Of a DNA stretch of 64,000 nucleotides, positions 1 to 9,086 are shown piece after piece; positions within the stretch are counted from its first letter, which is position 1; the number at the start of each line of letters is the position of its first letter. The notes below the pieces were generated by a model. That model searched no databases, was not told where the DNA came from, and was given only the letters and a program-made list of their open reading frames with translations. Source of the stretch: Bacillus sp. FJAT-22090 (GTDB taxonomy: Bacteria > Bacillota > Bacilli > Bacillales_A > Planococcaceae); contig NZ_VEBK01000003.1 of assembly GCF_007676755.1 (NCBI RefSeq), forward strand, positions 1 to 64,000. Direction: 5' to 3'. Both the position numbers and the translations under genes were made by a program.

Positions 1-71
1 GACAGCAGCTTCAACAAGTTGCCTAACCTTTTTCAAAATGTCCTTTACAAAGGGTACACTTTAATGTCGGG

Positions 72-926
72 TCATCCTTTTCTATAAAAATGTGTAAGCT
101 GAGTTGTTTTAAATCCGGCTTTATTGTAGACAGATAGCGCAGTTTCATTTTCTGTTTCTACGTCTAGGTATATATTTGCTTTACCTAGTGTATAGGCTTC
201 ATTTTTTGCCCATTTTAATATGGCAGCTGCTATGCCTTTTCCACGTGCATGCTCGTGGACTCCCAGCCCTGTGATCCACAACTTATCAGATTCATCCACA
301 ATTGTTACTGTTCCTACTAATTTGTTTTCCAATTTTGCTATCATCAAACGACGATTTGGCGTTTGTGTGTTAAATGCTATAAAGTTTATTATTTCGTCTA
401 TTGTATCTCCAAATGCGCTTACTAAAACTTCGATTAGCTCTGTTTGCTCGAAACTGTAAGGTAGGATTTCTAATTCACTTGGCGGCAAATTTAACTCCGC
501 ATTTGCTACCATAGTGCGTTCAGAGAAATCGTGTACATAGCCTATTTTCTCCAACATTTCATGTCCTGCCTGCGACTCCTCTGGTACTAAAGCTAAATCG
601 TATACCGCTCCGCGAAGCGTTAAGTTTCGATCTAGCTCTTGTATAAGCCCTGTTCCAAGCCCATGTCTACGAACGGACGGCGAGACAAAGACACTCCATT
701 CGTAATCTCCCGTTGCAAGTCGATCTATAGCCGATAAAACACCGACTAATTTATCTGCATCATCATCATAAGCTAATACACAAAACCCCTTTAAAGAAGA
801 ATCGGTTAACTCTTCAATGCTTAATAATGATGTATAGTCTACTTGATCCTTCGCAAGTAGCTCTTCAATTTCTTTCCTCGTATCTGCATCCAATGGTAGT
901 GATACTGTCATTATAGATATATCCAT
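72..926 (-). CDS. GNAT family N-acetyltransferase, probably two tandem GNAT domains
   Basis: The 284-residue protein carries a GNAT-like acetyl-CoA segment in its first half (VSPSVRRHGLGTG, residues about 82-95) and a second, better one in the C-terminal half (GVHEHARGKGIAAAILKWA followed by NETALSVYNKAGF). This matches double-GNAT proteins in which often only one half is catalytic. The acceptor substrate cannot be told from sequence. The ATG at 926 has a good AAGGAGA site. The gene starts only 10 nt after the stop of the ABC transporter gene upstream, so it is probably the last gene of that operon. Family call is firm; role is unknown. Confidence 0.85.
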   Translation of the reverse strand: MDISIMTVSLPLDADTRKEIEELLAKDQVDYTSLLSIEELTDSSLKGFCVLAYDDDADKLVGVLSAIDRLATGDYEWSVFVSPSVRRHGLGTGLIQELDRNLTLRGAVYDLALVPEESQAGHEMLEKIGYVHDFSERTMVANAELNLPPSELEILPYSFEQTELIEVLVSAFGDTIDEIINFIAFNTQTPNRRLMIAKLENKLVGTVTIVDESDKLWITGLGVHEHARGKGIAAAILKWAKNEAYTLGKANIYLDVETENETALSVYNKAGFKTTQLTHFYRKG

Positions 927-936
927 TCATATCTCC

Positions 937-2760
937 TTAAATCTTCGAATTTGTTAGCATGTCATAGTATCGACCCTGTTGTTGTAAAAGTTCCTCTTGG
1001 GATCCCGACTCTATTAGTTTCCCATTTTCCATGACAAAGACCAGGTCTGCTTTGCGAACTGTATTTAACCGATGGGCGATGACGAAGCTTGTTCTTCCTT
1101 CCATTAATCGTTCCAGTGCCTCTTGAATTTTCAGTTCCGTAACCGTATCAATGCTTGACGTGGCTTCATCTAACAATAAAATGGCAGGATCTGCAACGAG
1201 CGCTCGAGCAATGGACAATAATTGCTTTTGCCCCTGGCTGATCTCTCCTCCATCGGCTGTTAGAATGGTGTTATACCCATTCGGTAATTTCTCAATAAAG
1301 TCATGAGCATTTGCTTCTTTTGCTGCTTTCATTACTTCTTCATCAGTTGCATTTAATTTACCATAACGAATATTTTCCTTTACTGACATTTCAAATAGGA
1401 AAGGATCCTGTAAAACAAAGGCCGTTTGGCTGCGTAATGTATGTCTCGGTAGATTATCCATTGATATACCATCTATTAAAATTTCGCCTCCATTTGCCTC
1501 ATAAAACCTTGCAAGTAGCTGCATGATAGTCGTTTTCCCTGCACCTGTTGCTCCTACTAAAGCTGCCGTTTTTCCTGCTTCTACGTGGAAGGAAACATTT
1601 TTAATAGTCGGTTGATCATCGTCTTTATTGTACCAAAAGGTTACATTTTTGAATGTGACATTTCCCTTTAGCTTATATTCTTTGTGATCTATTGCCGCGT
1701 CTATTTCTTCTGGTTCTTCGATAATGGAAAAAACACGCTCGGCTCCCGCAATTGCCGATAAAACGGTATTGAACTGATTTGCTAAATCATTTAATGGCCT
1801 TGTAAATTGTCGTGCATACTCCGTGAAGATCACAATCTCACCGATTGATATATGTCCATAAAATGCTAGTATTCCTCCAGCTGCTGCTACAAGTGTGAAG
1901 CTTATATTATTTAATAAGTTCATCACTTTGGGGATAAACCCTGAATAAGTAAGTGCCCAAAAACCAGTCCTCTTTAAACGTTCACTTTTCACCGAAAACT
2001 CTTCTAACATACGGCTTTCCTGTGAAAATGCTTTAACAATTCGTTGTCCAGAAATGGTCTCTTCGATCATTCCATTCAATTCTCCAAGTGCTTGCTGTTG
2101 CTCCTTAAATAGTTTGGAGGTACGTCTTGTTATCCAGCGCATTGCAATAAACATAACCGGTACAATAACTAGTGTGATGGCTGTCATTAATGGACTTAAA
2201 AGAAGCATCACCACAGTTGTTCCAACTAAAGTCAATATACTGGAAAATACTTGGATGAAAGAAGAATTCAATGTTTGACTAACATTTTCAATATCATTTG
2301 TCATCCGACTCATTAACTCACCATGTTGTCTCTTATCAAAAAAGGAGACAGGTAACTTTTGGAGATGATTAAATAACCCTGTTCTCAGTCTATAAATTGT
2401 TTGTTGGGCAATTCCAATCATCCAGTAACTTTGCAAATACATCGTGACGGATAAAAATATATACACAATGATTAACAATCCAATCATTTTAGCAAGTCCT
2501 ACAAATACACTCTTAGCGATATATTCATCGATAATTATTCCGATCAAATATGGCCCAAATAATGCTAAAGCAGAGCTAGCTACAACCAATAAAAGCACAA
2601 TGATCAATAAAAAACGTTGCTCATCTACCAGTTTCCAAATTCGACTAAGCACCCCTTTCCAGTCGGATGCCTTCTCCACTTTCTTTTTATGATCTTTTTT
2701 CAAATCATCTTTTGTAACGATAGGCTCATATCCAAATGGTTTACGAATGAAGTTCAACAT
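937..2760 (-). CDS. ABC exporter half-transporter (membrane domain plus ATPase), YfiC-like
   Basis: This is a fused half-transporter: an N-terminal six-helix ABC membrane domain (about residues 45-320) followed by an ATPase domain. The Walker A segment is GATGAGKT, the signature is EISQGQKQ (a variant of LSGGQ), Walker B is ILLLDEATS and the switch histidine lies in IAHRL. I place the start at the ATG at 2760, where an AGGAGGGAG site precedes MLNFIRKPF; an upstream in-frame start would bury that site. The start overlaps the end of the preceding ABC gene by about 20 nt, which implies translational coupling. The pair resembles heterodimeric drug or lipid exporters of the YfiB/YfiC and BmrC/BmrD type. 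The substrate is not known. Confidence 0.92.
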   Translation of the reverse strand: MLNFIRKPFGYEPIVTKDDLKKDHKKKVEKASDWKGVLSRIWKLVDEQRFLLIIVLLLVVASSALALFGPYLIGIIIDEYIAKSVFVGLAKMIGLLIIVYIFLSVTMYLQSYWMIGIAQQTIYRLRTGLFNHLQKLPVSFFDKRQHGELMSRMTNDIENVSQTLNSSFIQVFSSILTLVGTTVVMLLLSPLMTAITLVIVPVMFIAMRWITRRTSKLFKEQQQALGELNGMIEETISGQRIVKAFSQESRMLEEFSVKSERLKRTGFWALTYSGFIPKVMNLLNNISFTLVAAAGGILAFYGHISIGEIVIFTEYARQFTRPLNDLANQFNTVLSAIAGAERVFSIIEEPEEIDAAIDHKEYKLKGNVTFKNVTFWYNKDDDQPTIKNVSFHVEAGKTAALVGATGAGKTTIMQLLARFYEANGGEILIDGISMDNLPRHTLRSQTAFVLQDPFLFEMSVKENIRYGKLNATDEEVMKAAKEANAHDFIEKLPNGYNTILTADGGEISQGQKQLLSIARALVADPAILLLDEATSSIDTVTELKIQEALERLMEGRTSFVIAHRLNTVRKADLVFVMENGKLIESGSQEELLQQQGRYYDMLTNSKI

Positions 2761-4477
2761 GCCCGTCTCCCTCCTGCTGTGACTCTGCAATCTCTCTATA
2801 TAAGGAAGAGCTTTCCATCAATTGTTCATGTGTTCCATATGCAGAAACCTTTCCTTCTTCTAACAAAAGAATTTCATCTGCCCCTCTTGCTGTTCGGATC
2901 TTCTGTGTAATGACAAGCATCGTCGCATTTTCTTTCTCTAACGCTTCCCATAAAGCATTTTCGGTTGAGATGTCTAAAGCACTTGTGCTATCATCCAACA
3001 ATAATATTTCTGGTTTTCTTACTAGCGCTCGTGCAATAGAGAGCCTTTGTTTTTGACCACCTGATAAGTTTACTCCCTTTTGCCCAACTCTCGTATCGTA
3101 TTGATCGGGGAATTGCTCAATAGAATGGTGGATTTGTGCTTGTTTAGCAGCCTCTTTTAATAACCCTGTAGTTGCAGTGGAATCACCCCATCCCAAATTG
3201 TCTTCAATACTTCCCGTAAAAAGAACCGATTGTTGTGGTACAAGCCCGATAATTTGTCTAAGCTCTTTCAAAGGCCAATTCTTTACTTCTACTCCATCAA
3301 TCCGTATACTGCCTTCTGTAGCATCAAAAAATCGAGGTATTAAGTTTAAAAGTGTAGATTTTCCAGAACCGGTTGCCCCCATAATCGCTAGCTTCGAACC
3401 CGGCTTTACAGAAAAAGAGACATCTTTTAAAACCGGTATATCGGTCGATGGATAATAAAAAGAGACATGCTGAAATTCAATTTCTCCCACTTTAGAAATA
3501 GAATTCTCGAGATCTTCACTCAATTCCTCGATCCCTTCTTCCACAACCAAAACTTCTTCCATACGTTCTGCTGAAGCTTTTGCTCTAGAGAAAAATATAA
3601 TAATGAACGAGAACATAGAAAAAGCACCCGTCATTCGCATTGCATAGTTAACAATTGCCACAAGATCCCCCATCTTAGTAGCCCCTGTTTGTATTTCTTT
3701 TGCTCCAAACCAAAGCACTGCCATTAAGCTGACGTTCATGATAAATAAAAGAACCGGTAAAATTAACTCCATAATACGAAATGCCTTTACATTATCCATT
3801 TTTAACATGTCGGCCACTTTCGCAAATCTCTCTGATTCGAAGCTTCCACGTAAATATGCCTTAATAAGACGGACTGCCTGTAAATTTTCTTGTATTTTAC
3901 GGGTCACTTGGTCAACTCGTTTTTGTACCCTCCCAAAAAGAGTGAGCCCTTTTCTACTCATCAGAAAAAGGAAGATAATTAAAATCGGTGCTCCCATCAC
4001 TAAAAACATTGCCAAGTATGCATCAACAAAAAAGGACATGACAATACTTCCGACAACCAATAAAGGAGCACGTAACATTATACGAAGCCCCATAAATATT
4101 AAGTTTTGTGTGATTGTCACATCATTCGTTAATCGAGTTATTAAACTTGCAGAAGGAAACCGTAAAAAAGTTGCCATTGTAAATGATTGAACTTTCTTGA
4201 AAAGTGCTTGTCGAATATCATACCCATAACTTTGAACAACATGGGAGGCGATGAATGTATTTGTAACCCCTGCTAAAAAGGCAATAAACGAGATTCCAAG
4301 CATAATGATGCCCCAAAATACAATCGTCTGCTGGTCACCTGCCAGTATACCGTCGTCAATGATAGTTGCTATTAATAATGGTTGAATAAGCTCGACGGAC
4401 AGTTCGACTAGCATAAGCACTAATGCAATAATAACTAGCCACCTATATGGAGATAAATAAGAAAAAATTTTCTTCAA
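2741..4477 (-). CDS. ABC exporter half-transporter, YfiB-like partner
   Basis: The 578-residue protein has an ABC type-1 membrane domain (six hydrophobic helices in residues about 15-300) and a C-terminal ATPase domain. Walker A is GATGSGKS, the signature is NLSGGQKQR and Walker B is ILLLDDSTS. The residue after Walker B is Asp where the catalytic Glu is expected, which is the usual sign of the degenerate ATP site in a heterodimeric exporter; the partner (937-2760) has DEATS. Translation starts at TTG (4475-4477) behind TAGGAGTG. It is the first gene of a three-gene operon with the partner and the GNAT gene. Confidence 0.92.
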   Translation of the reverse strand: MKKIFSYLSPYRWLVIIALVLMLVELSVELIQPLLIATIIDDGILAGDQQTIVFWGIIMLGISFIAFLAGVTNTFIASHVVQSYGYDIRQALFKKVQSFTMATFLRFPSASLITRLTNDVTITQNLIFMGLRIMLRAPLLVVGSIVMSFFVDAYLAMFLVMGAPILIIFLFLMSRKGLTLFGRVQKRVDQVTRKIQENLQAVRLIKAYLRGSFESERFAKVADMLKMDNVKAFRIMELILPVLLFIMNVSLMAVLWFGAKEIQTGATKMGDLVAIVNYAMRMTGAFSMFSFIIIFFSRAKASAERMEEVLVVEEGIEELSEDLENSISKVGEIEFQHVSFYYPSTDIPVLKDVSFSVKPGSKLAIMGATGSGKSTLLNLIPRFFDATEGSIRIDGVEVKNWPLKELRQIIGLVPQQSVLFTGSIEDNLGWGDSTATTGLLKEAAKQAQIHHSIEQFPDQYDTRVGQKGVNLSGGQKQRLSIARALVRKPEILLLDDSTSALDISTENALWEALEKENATMLVITQKIRTARGADEILLLEEGKVSAYGTHEQLMESSSLYREIAESQQEGDGHVELHS

Positions 4478-4565
4478 AGAACAACACTCCTAGATTCTTC
4501 GTTACTCGAATTAATTTACTATAGAACCTATTATGCCATAACGCATGTCCATTATATAGAAAAAG

Positions 4566-4583
4566 ATGACTTTTAAAAGTCAC
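4566..4583 (-). terminator. Possible weak terminator after the EamA gene
   Basis: A near-perfect palindrome (GTGACTTTTAAAAGTCAT on the minus strand) overlaps the stop codon and is followed on that strand by CTTTTTCT. The stem is AT-rich and has almost no loop, so this is a weak call. Confidence 0.35.
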
Positions 4584-5494
4584 CTTTCCTTCTTCCACTT
4601 CCATTTTATCTCCCCCGCAATCGAAAGCCACGTAACGAATAGGAGCATCACTATTACACCAAAATATTGCCACGCTCCGAAGACTTGCCCTAACCAAATG
4701 ACCGATATGATCATTGCAGTTAATGGTTCCATGCTGGAGAGAATACTAGTTTCTACTGCCGATATATACTTCATACTCGTTAAAAAAAGTATAAATGCAA
4801 TCGTTCCAACAAGGATAATGATGAAGGTCATTAGATTTAAAGGAAAGATTGCTAACTGATTCCACTCATCCGAACGCCATATTTGTGATATCGCTGCCAG
4901 TACAATACCACCCATTAACATACCCCACCCAACTACTACAAGCACTCCCCACTCTTTCATAAGTCTAGCAGGATACACTGTATAGATAGCAAATGCGACA
5001 CCAACTGCCAATCCCCATAATAGTCCTTCTTTACTTATTAACAATTGATTGAATTGTGCATTTGTCAATAAAAAGAACAGACCAATGAGCGTGCCAACAA
5101 TACCTATTATTTGATATTTTGGAGGAAACATTTTACTTCTCCACGAAATATATATAACGATATAAATAGGACCCAAAAATTGGAGCAATGTAGCAATAGA
5201 CGCATTACTTGCCTCAATTGCCGCAACAAATGTATATTGGACTCCGAGCATGCCAAAGATCCCAAAAATGATTAATTGCTTCAACCAACTTGGCTCTTTC
5301 CATATAGTAAAGATTTGTTTTCCTCTAATCCTTAAAAAGGTTAATAAACAAAAACCTGCTACAATTAAGCGGATAGTAAGAAAAAAAGGAACAGATAAAT
5401 CACTGTTTTTAAGAATCCATTCCATCATAGGACCAGTAGCTCCCCAAAGCATAGAGCCAAAAATAATTAGTGCGATACCCTTCCAACGTTCCAT
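4580..5494 (-). CDS. EamA/DMT-family transporter
   Basis: The 304-residue protein is almost wholly hydrophobic, with about ten predicted helices arranged as two five-helix EamA repeats. The first repeat begins GIALIIFGSMLWGATGP; the second has the typical SILSSMEPLTAMIISVIWLGQ segment. Such proteins export or import small metabolites, but the substrate cannot be read from sequence. The ATG at 5494 has an AGAGGG site. It stands alone, convergent with nothing and divergent from the c-di-GMP gene at 5642. Confidence 0.88.
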   Translation of the reverse strand: MERWKGIALIIFGSMLWGATGPMMEWILKNSDLSVPFFLTIRLIVAGFCLLTFLRIRGKQIFTIWKEPSWLKQLIIFGIFGMLGVQYTFVAAIEASNASIATLLQFLGPIYIVIYISWRSKMFPPKYQIIGIVGTLIGLFFLLTNAQFNQLLISKEGLLWGLAVGVAFAIYTVYPARLMKEWGVLVVVGWGMLMGGIVLAAISQIWRSDEWNQLAIFPLNLMTFIIILVGTIAFILFLTSMKYISAVETSILSSMEPLTAMIISVIWLGQVFGAWQYFGVIVMLLFVTWLSIAGEIKWKWKKER

Positions 5495-5641
5495 TTTTAC
5501 TTACCCTCTTTCATTTTCTCTATATTTCCAAAGGCCTTTATACCCACCGTTATTTTTTTTGTGAATATATAGCTCTATTTCAATGACTAATTTATCTAAA
5601 TTCTATATAATAAATATAAATTATTTAAAGGGGTTCTGAAT

Positions 5642-7663
5642 ATGTACCTTAAAGAAGATTCATTAAATCTAAGTAACTCTGTTTTTAGTCATCTACCTTC
5701 TCCAACCTTCATAACAAATAAAGATGGTCATATTATTTGGTTGAATAATGAGGTAAAAAATCAATTCGGTTATAGCTTAGAAGATTTAGCAGGACCAAAA
5801 GCACCATTATTTAACGACCATACTTATGGACATCTTGCTGCCAATTGGGAAACAATACTTCAAAATGCTGAACCATTTCGTTTTAGTCCCGTCATCCTTT
5901 ATTCTAAAGATAAGCAACAAACGAAAACGTCTATCGTCGTTAAGTCTATACCAATGAACGATGATAATTATGTGCTCTTTCATGTGGAATCCAATACAAC
6001 TTCAGATGTCGAAAATAGTTCCTTTTCAGAATTACAATTAATAAAAAAAGGATTGTCTGATTCGTTTATGATTGCTTATCTAGACAAAGACGGCTTAATT
6101 CTTCATGCGAATGATATGTTCCTAAAAAAAAGCAATTGGACCCCAAAACGTATTTTAGGGAAATCGTTTTGGCAACTATTCCCCAACACGCCGGATCATA
6201 TTGCCATTGCGGACAAAATAATCGACACATTAAAAAAAGGTGAAAACTATCAGGGGACAGTTGAAAAAATCACGAAAGATGGAAAAAACTATTGGGTTAA
6301 TTTAATAGCTATTCCAATTACTAATACAGAGAATAATACGCTATACCATTTGTTATTGGAAGAAGAAATTACGGAAAAGAAATTAATACAAACACGTCTT
6401 GAACAAATTGCTTATATTGATACAGAAACAGGATTAATGAGCAGACATCGTTTAGAGGAAATTGTAAATGAGCATATTCAAGAAAACAAACACTTTTCAT
6501 TTGTTTTCCTAAGCATAGATCAATTTTATACATTAAAAGAAATATTCAACGACGAAATCGAATCTCGTTTATTAAACGAGTTTACTAAAAGATTAAAAGT
6601 CTATTTTGAAGAGTCTCTTATCGCTAGAGCTGGTAGAGATGAATTTGCAGTTATTACATCTTTAAGCGAATGGTATATTCAAGGATTCGTCAGTTACTTA
6701 AAACAACATCCTATTTACTTGAACAACAAAGCCATTCCAATAACCGTAAGTGGATCCATTACAAGATATCCAGAAGACCAACAAACCTATTTACATTTAT
6801 TGAAAGCTTCCCATATGAAGAATCAAAAAGTGAAGTTAGAAGGTGGAGGCATGATTGCAAGCCTTTCACAATCTGATCATCATAAGCTCATTCGTCATGG
6901 ACAGATTGAAAAGCGTTTGTTAGAAGCATTAAACCAAAATGATCTGCATGTCATGTTCCTGCCCCAAAAAGACGTTTTGACCGATAAAATCACTGCAGTA
7001 GAAGCACTAGTGCGATGGGAAGATGATATACTTGGAATCGTTTCCCCAGAGGAGTTAATACCTATTGCGGAAGAAACAGGATTAATCAATGAAATCGGCA
7101 CTTTCATGTTAGAAAAGGTGTGCGAGCAAGCCGCTATTTGGCAACAAAAAGGAATACCAGTTAAAATCAGCTTTAACTCTTCTATCCGGGAGTTTCGAGA
7201 CAAAAACATGGTTAAAACGATTCGTAAAGTGCTAGAAAAGTATAATTGTTCTCCAAAGCTTCTACAAATCGAGTTTACAGAAAAATTTGCCTTTGAAGCT
7301 GAAGCAGAGAAATCTATTATTCAACAAATGCAAACATTACAGCAAGATGGAATCGTATTTGCTTTAGATGACTTCGGTACCGGATATGCATCACTTCGGT
7401 ACTTACAACTTCTACCGATCGGCAAACTAAAAATTGATAAATCATTTATAAATTCCATTTTGCAGCAAGATAAACTACAAAAACTAGTGCAAGGATTAAT
7501 TCAGTTTGGAAAATCTTTGGATGTACAAGTAGTTGCAGAAGGCGTAGAGACAAAAGAACAATATGAGCTTTTAAAAGAAATGGGATGCGACTCTGCTCAA
7601 GGATATTATATAAGTCATCCTATTCCAGCTGAAGAAGTCGAAGGGCTCCTAAGCAACCAGTAA
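5642..7663 (+). CDS. PAS-PAS-GGDEF-EAL protein, probable c-di-GMP phosphodiesterase
   Basis: The 673-residue soluble protein has two N-terminal PAS domains (about 15-120 and 135-250), a GGDEF domain (about 260-410) and an EAL domain (about 425-670). The GGDEF signature reads GRDEF near residue 332, so cyclase activity is unlikely. The EAL domain keeps its catalytic residues: EALVRW near 454, the Asn of SFNSS, the Glu of IEFTE, DDFGTGYASL near 575, the Lys of LKIDKSF, VVAEGVET and AQGYY. I infer a sensor-controlled phosphodiesterase, with the degenerate GGDEF perhaps binding GTP as a regulator. A GGGG site precedes the ATG. Confidence 0.93.
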   Translation: MYLKEDSLNLSNSVFSHLPSPTFITNKDGHIIWLNNEVKNQFGYSLEDLAGPKAPLFNDHTYGHLAANWETILQNAEPFRFSPVILYSKDKQQTKTSIVVKSIPMNDDNYVLFHVESNTTSDVENSSFSELQLIKKGLSDSFMIAYLDKDGLILHANDMFLKKSNWTPKRILGKSFWQLFPNTPDHIAIADKIIDTLKKGENYQGTVEKITKDGKNYWVNLIAIPITNTENNTLYHLLLEEEITEKKLIQTRLEQIAYIDTETGLMSRHRLEEIVNEHIQENKHFSFVFLSIDQFYTLKEIFNDEIESRLLNEFTKRLKVYFEESLIARAGRDEFAVITSLSEWYIQGFVSYLKQHPIYLNNKAIPITVSGSITRYPEDQQTYLHLLKASHMKNQKVKLEGGGMIASLSQSDHHKLIRHGQIEKRLLEALNQNDLHVMFLPQKDVLTDKITAVEALVRWEDDILGIVSPEELIPIAEETGLINEIGTFMLEKVCEQAAIWQQKGIPVKISFNSSIREFRDKNMVKTIRKVLEKYNCSPKLLQIEFTEKFAFEAEAEKSIIQQMQTLQQDGIVFALDDFGTGYASLRYLQLLPIGKLKIDKSFINSILQQDKLQKLVQGLIQFGKSLDVQVVAEGVETKEQYELLKEMGCDSAQGYYISHPIPAEEVEGLLSNQ

Positions 7664-7670
7664 TTGTTAA

Positions 7671-7712
7671 GAGGGATGAAAAGTAGCAACCAACTTTTCA
7701 TCCCTCTTTTTT
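7671..7712 (+). terminator. Rho-independent terminator of the PAS-GGDEF-EAL gene
   Basis: A 14-bp perfect stem (GAGGGATGAAAAGT with its complement) closes an 8-nt loop and is followed by six T residues on the plus strand, 8 nt after the stop codon. Confidence 0.9.
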
Positions 7713-7732
7713 GTTAATTCTAATGATGATAA

Positions 7733-8191
7733 CTATTTACTTACGCTTTTGCCTTTTTGTCTTACTAATATTTTCATCATTAACTGTGTAATAATTTCTG
7801 CAAAAACTAGACCCATTGCAATGGAGCCAGAAATAATAAGGGCAACCGATGCATATTCCATTGCAACACCATAATCTTTCTCTACAACATGTCTCATTGC
7901 ATTATAGGCAGAACCACCTGGAACTAAAGGAATAATACCAGCAACACTAAAAATAATCATCGGCATTTTAAATGTTTTGGCCATCATATGTGCAACAAAA
8001 GCGACTGTAAAAGCACCAGCAAATGAAGCCTTTACAGAATCCCCACTTAGGTTTTCTGTATAAGCATATATAAGCCACCCTGTCATTCCAACAAGCCCGC
8101 AATAGAATAGTGTTTTCTTAGGAGCATTAAATATGATTCCAAATGCCGCAGCTGCAGCAAAGCTTAATATTCCTTGTACAAAATAAGACAT
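7733..8191 (-). CDS. ThrE-type exporter small subunit, YjjB-like (DUF3815)
   Basis: The 152-residue membrane protein has four or five hydrophobic helices and the GIIPLVPGGSAYNAMRHVV segment typical of the C-terminal half of threonine/serine exporters. In E. coli YjjB and YjjP together form a succinate/threonine-type exporter, and actinobacterial ThrE carries both halves in one chain. Here the large half lies immediately upstream with a 12-nt gap, so they should be co-translated. An AAAGGAGGG site precedes the ATG at 8191. Confidence 0.88.
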   Translation of the reverse strand: MSYFVQGILSFAAAAAFGIIFNAPKKTLFYCGLVGMTGWLIYAYTENLSGDSVKASFAGAFTVAFVAHMMAKTFKMPMIIFSVAGIIPLVPGGSAYNAMRHVVEKDYGVAMEYASVALIISGSIAMGLVFAEIITQLMMKILVRQKGKSVSK

Positions 8192-8203
8192 GGCTACCCT
8201 CCT

Positions 8204-8947
8204 TTAAAGTGATAAACCTAGCGCTACGCCAGCGCCAATAGCAAAAGCCGTCAAGAATGCTTCAGCTCCTTTTGAAACACCAGAAACAAAGTGACCTGAC
8301 ATTAAGTCACGTACAGCATTCGTTATCAGAAGTCCAGGAACAAGCGGCATTACAGAACCAATAATTATTCTGTCCACATCATTTCCTAAACCGTAAGCCA
8401 CTGAATAAATAGCTATAAAACTTATACATAAAGAAGCCAAAAACTCTGCGAAAAATTTTACTCTTGTTTTCATTTCTAAAAGTGTAGAAATAGAAAATCC
8501 TATTCCTCCCGCAAAAAGTGCGGTCGGGACATCTTTGATCGTGCCGCCATATAACAACAGAAATGCGGCAGAAGCAATCGATGCAGCTACTATTTGCAGC
8601 CATAAAGGAAACGTTTTATGTTCCGTATCAATGCGTACAAGCTCTGAATATGCTTCTTTCAATGTGATGTCTTTATTAACAAGCTTTCTTGAAACCGCAT
8701 TAACAACGGCTATTCTTGCTAAATCAGTCGATCTACTGCTAATCCTAACTAATTTAGTTGGAAGACTATTACTTCCAGTAAATATAATCCCAGTCGGAGT
8801 CACAAAACTCTGCGACTGAGTCAATTGTTGGGACATTGCCATTCGATCCATCGTGTCCTCCGCTCGATACGTCTCCGCTCCACTTTCCATCATTAAACGA
8901 CCGGCAAGTAAACAGCACTCTACGGCTAATTCGGAGTCTTGCGTCAA
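8204..8947 (-). CDS. ThrE-type exporter large subunit, YjjP-like (DUF1212)
   Basis: The N-terminal soluble part contains AGRLMMESGAETYRAEDTM, a hallmark of the DUF1212/YjjP family, followed by five hydrophobic helices including MPLVPGLLITNAVRDLMSG. With the YjjB-like gene it forms the split version of ThrE, probably exporting threonine, serine or dicarboxylates. A GTG nine bases further upstream (8956) would touch the AGGTAGG ribosome site, so I prefer the TTG at 8947. An inverted repeat at 8974-8987 lies just upstream of the start. Confidence 0.87.
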   Translation of the reverse strand: MTQDSELAVECCLLAGRLMMESGAETYRAEDTMDRMAMSQQLTQSQSFVTPTGIIFTGSNSLPTKLVRISSRSTDLARIAVVNAVSRKLVNKDITLKEAYSELVRIDTEHKTFPLWLQIVAASIASAAFLLLYGGTIKDVPTALFAGGIGFSISTLLEMKTRVKFFAEFLASLCISFIAIYSVAYGLGNDVDRIIIGSVMPLVPGLLITNAVRDLMSGHFVSGVSKGAEAFLTAFAIGAGVALGLSL

Positions 8948-8973
8948 TCGGAACACCTACCTTTAACTATTTA

Positions 8974-8987
8974 CGATAATCTTATCG
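8974..8987. promoter_or_regulatory. Inverted repeat CGATAA-N2-TTATCG in a divergent promoter region
   Basis: Two six-base half-sites separated by TC lie between the YjjP-like gene (minus) and the PdaC-like gene (plus). The repeat sits 27 nt upstream of the chosen YjjP-like start. It could be a repressor operator. It resembles but does not match the Bacillus Fur box, which has a 7-1-7 layout. Confidence 0.35.
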
Positions 8988-9086
8988 AACGTTGTAAAAA
9001 AATACAATTAAAACTAAAACTTTATTCCCCATTCATCCGTCTAATCAAATATAATAGATAAGTACTAGAAAAGGAGAGTTATCACC

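Noticed and set aside
1-71. Short open stretch at the left edge, minus strand (SVPFVKDILKKVRQLVEAAV)
   Set aside because: Too short, with no clear start or ribosome site; may be the end of a gene outside the window.
8974-8987. Fur box
   Set aside because: The palindrome is 6-2-6 without the required GATAATNATTATC layout.
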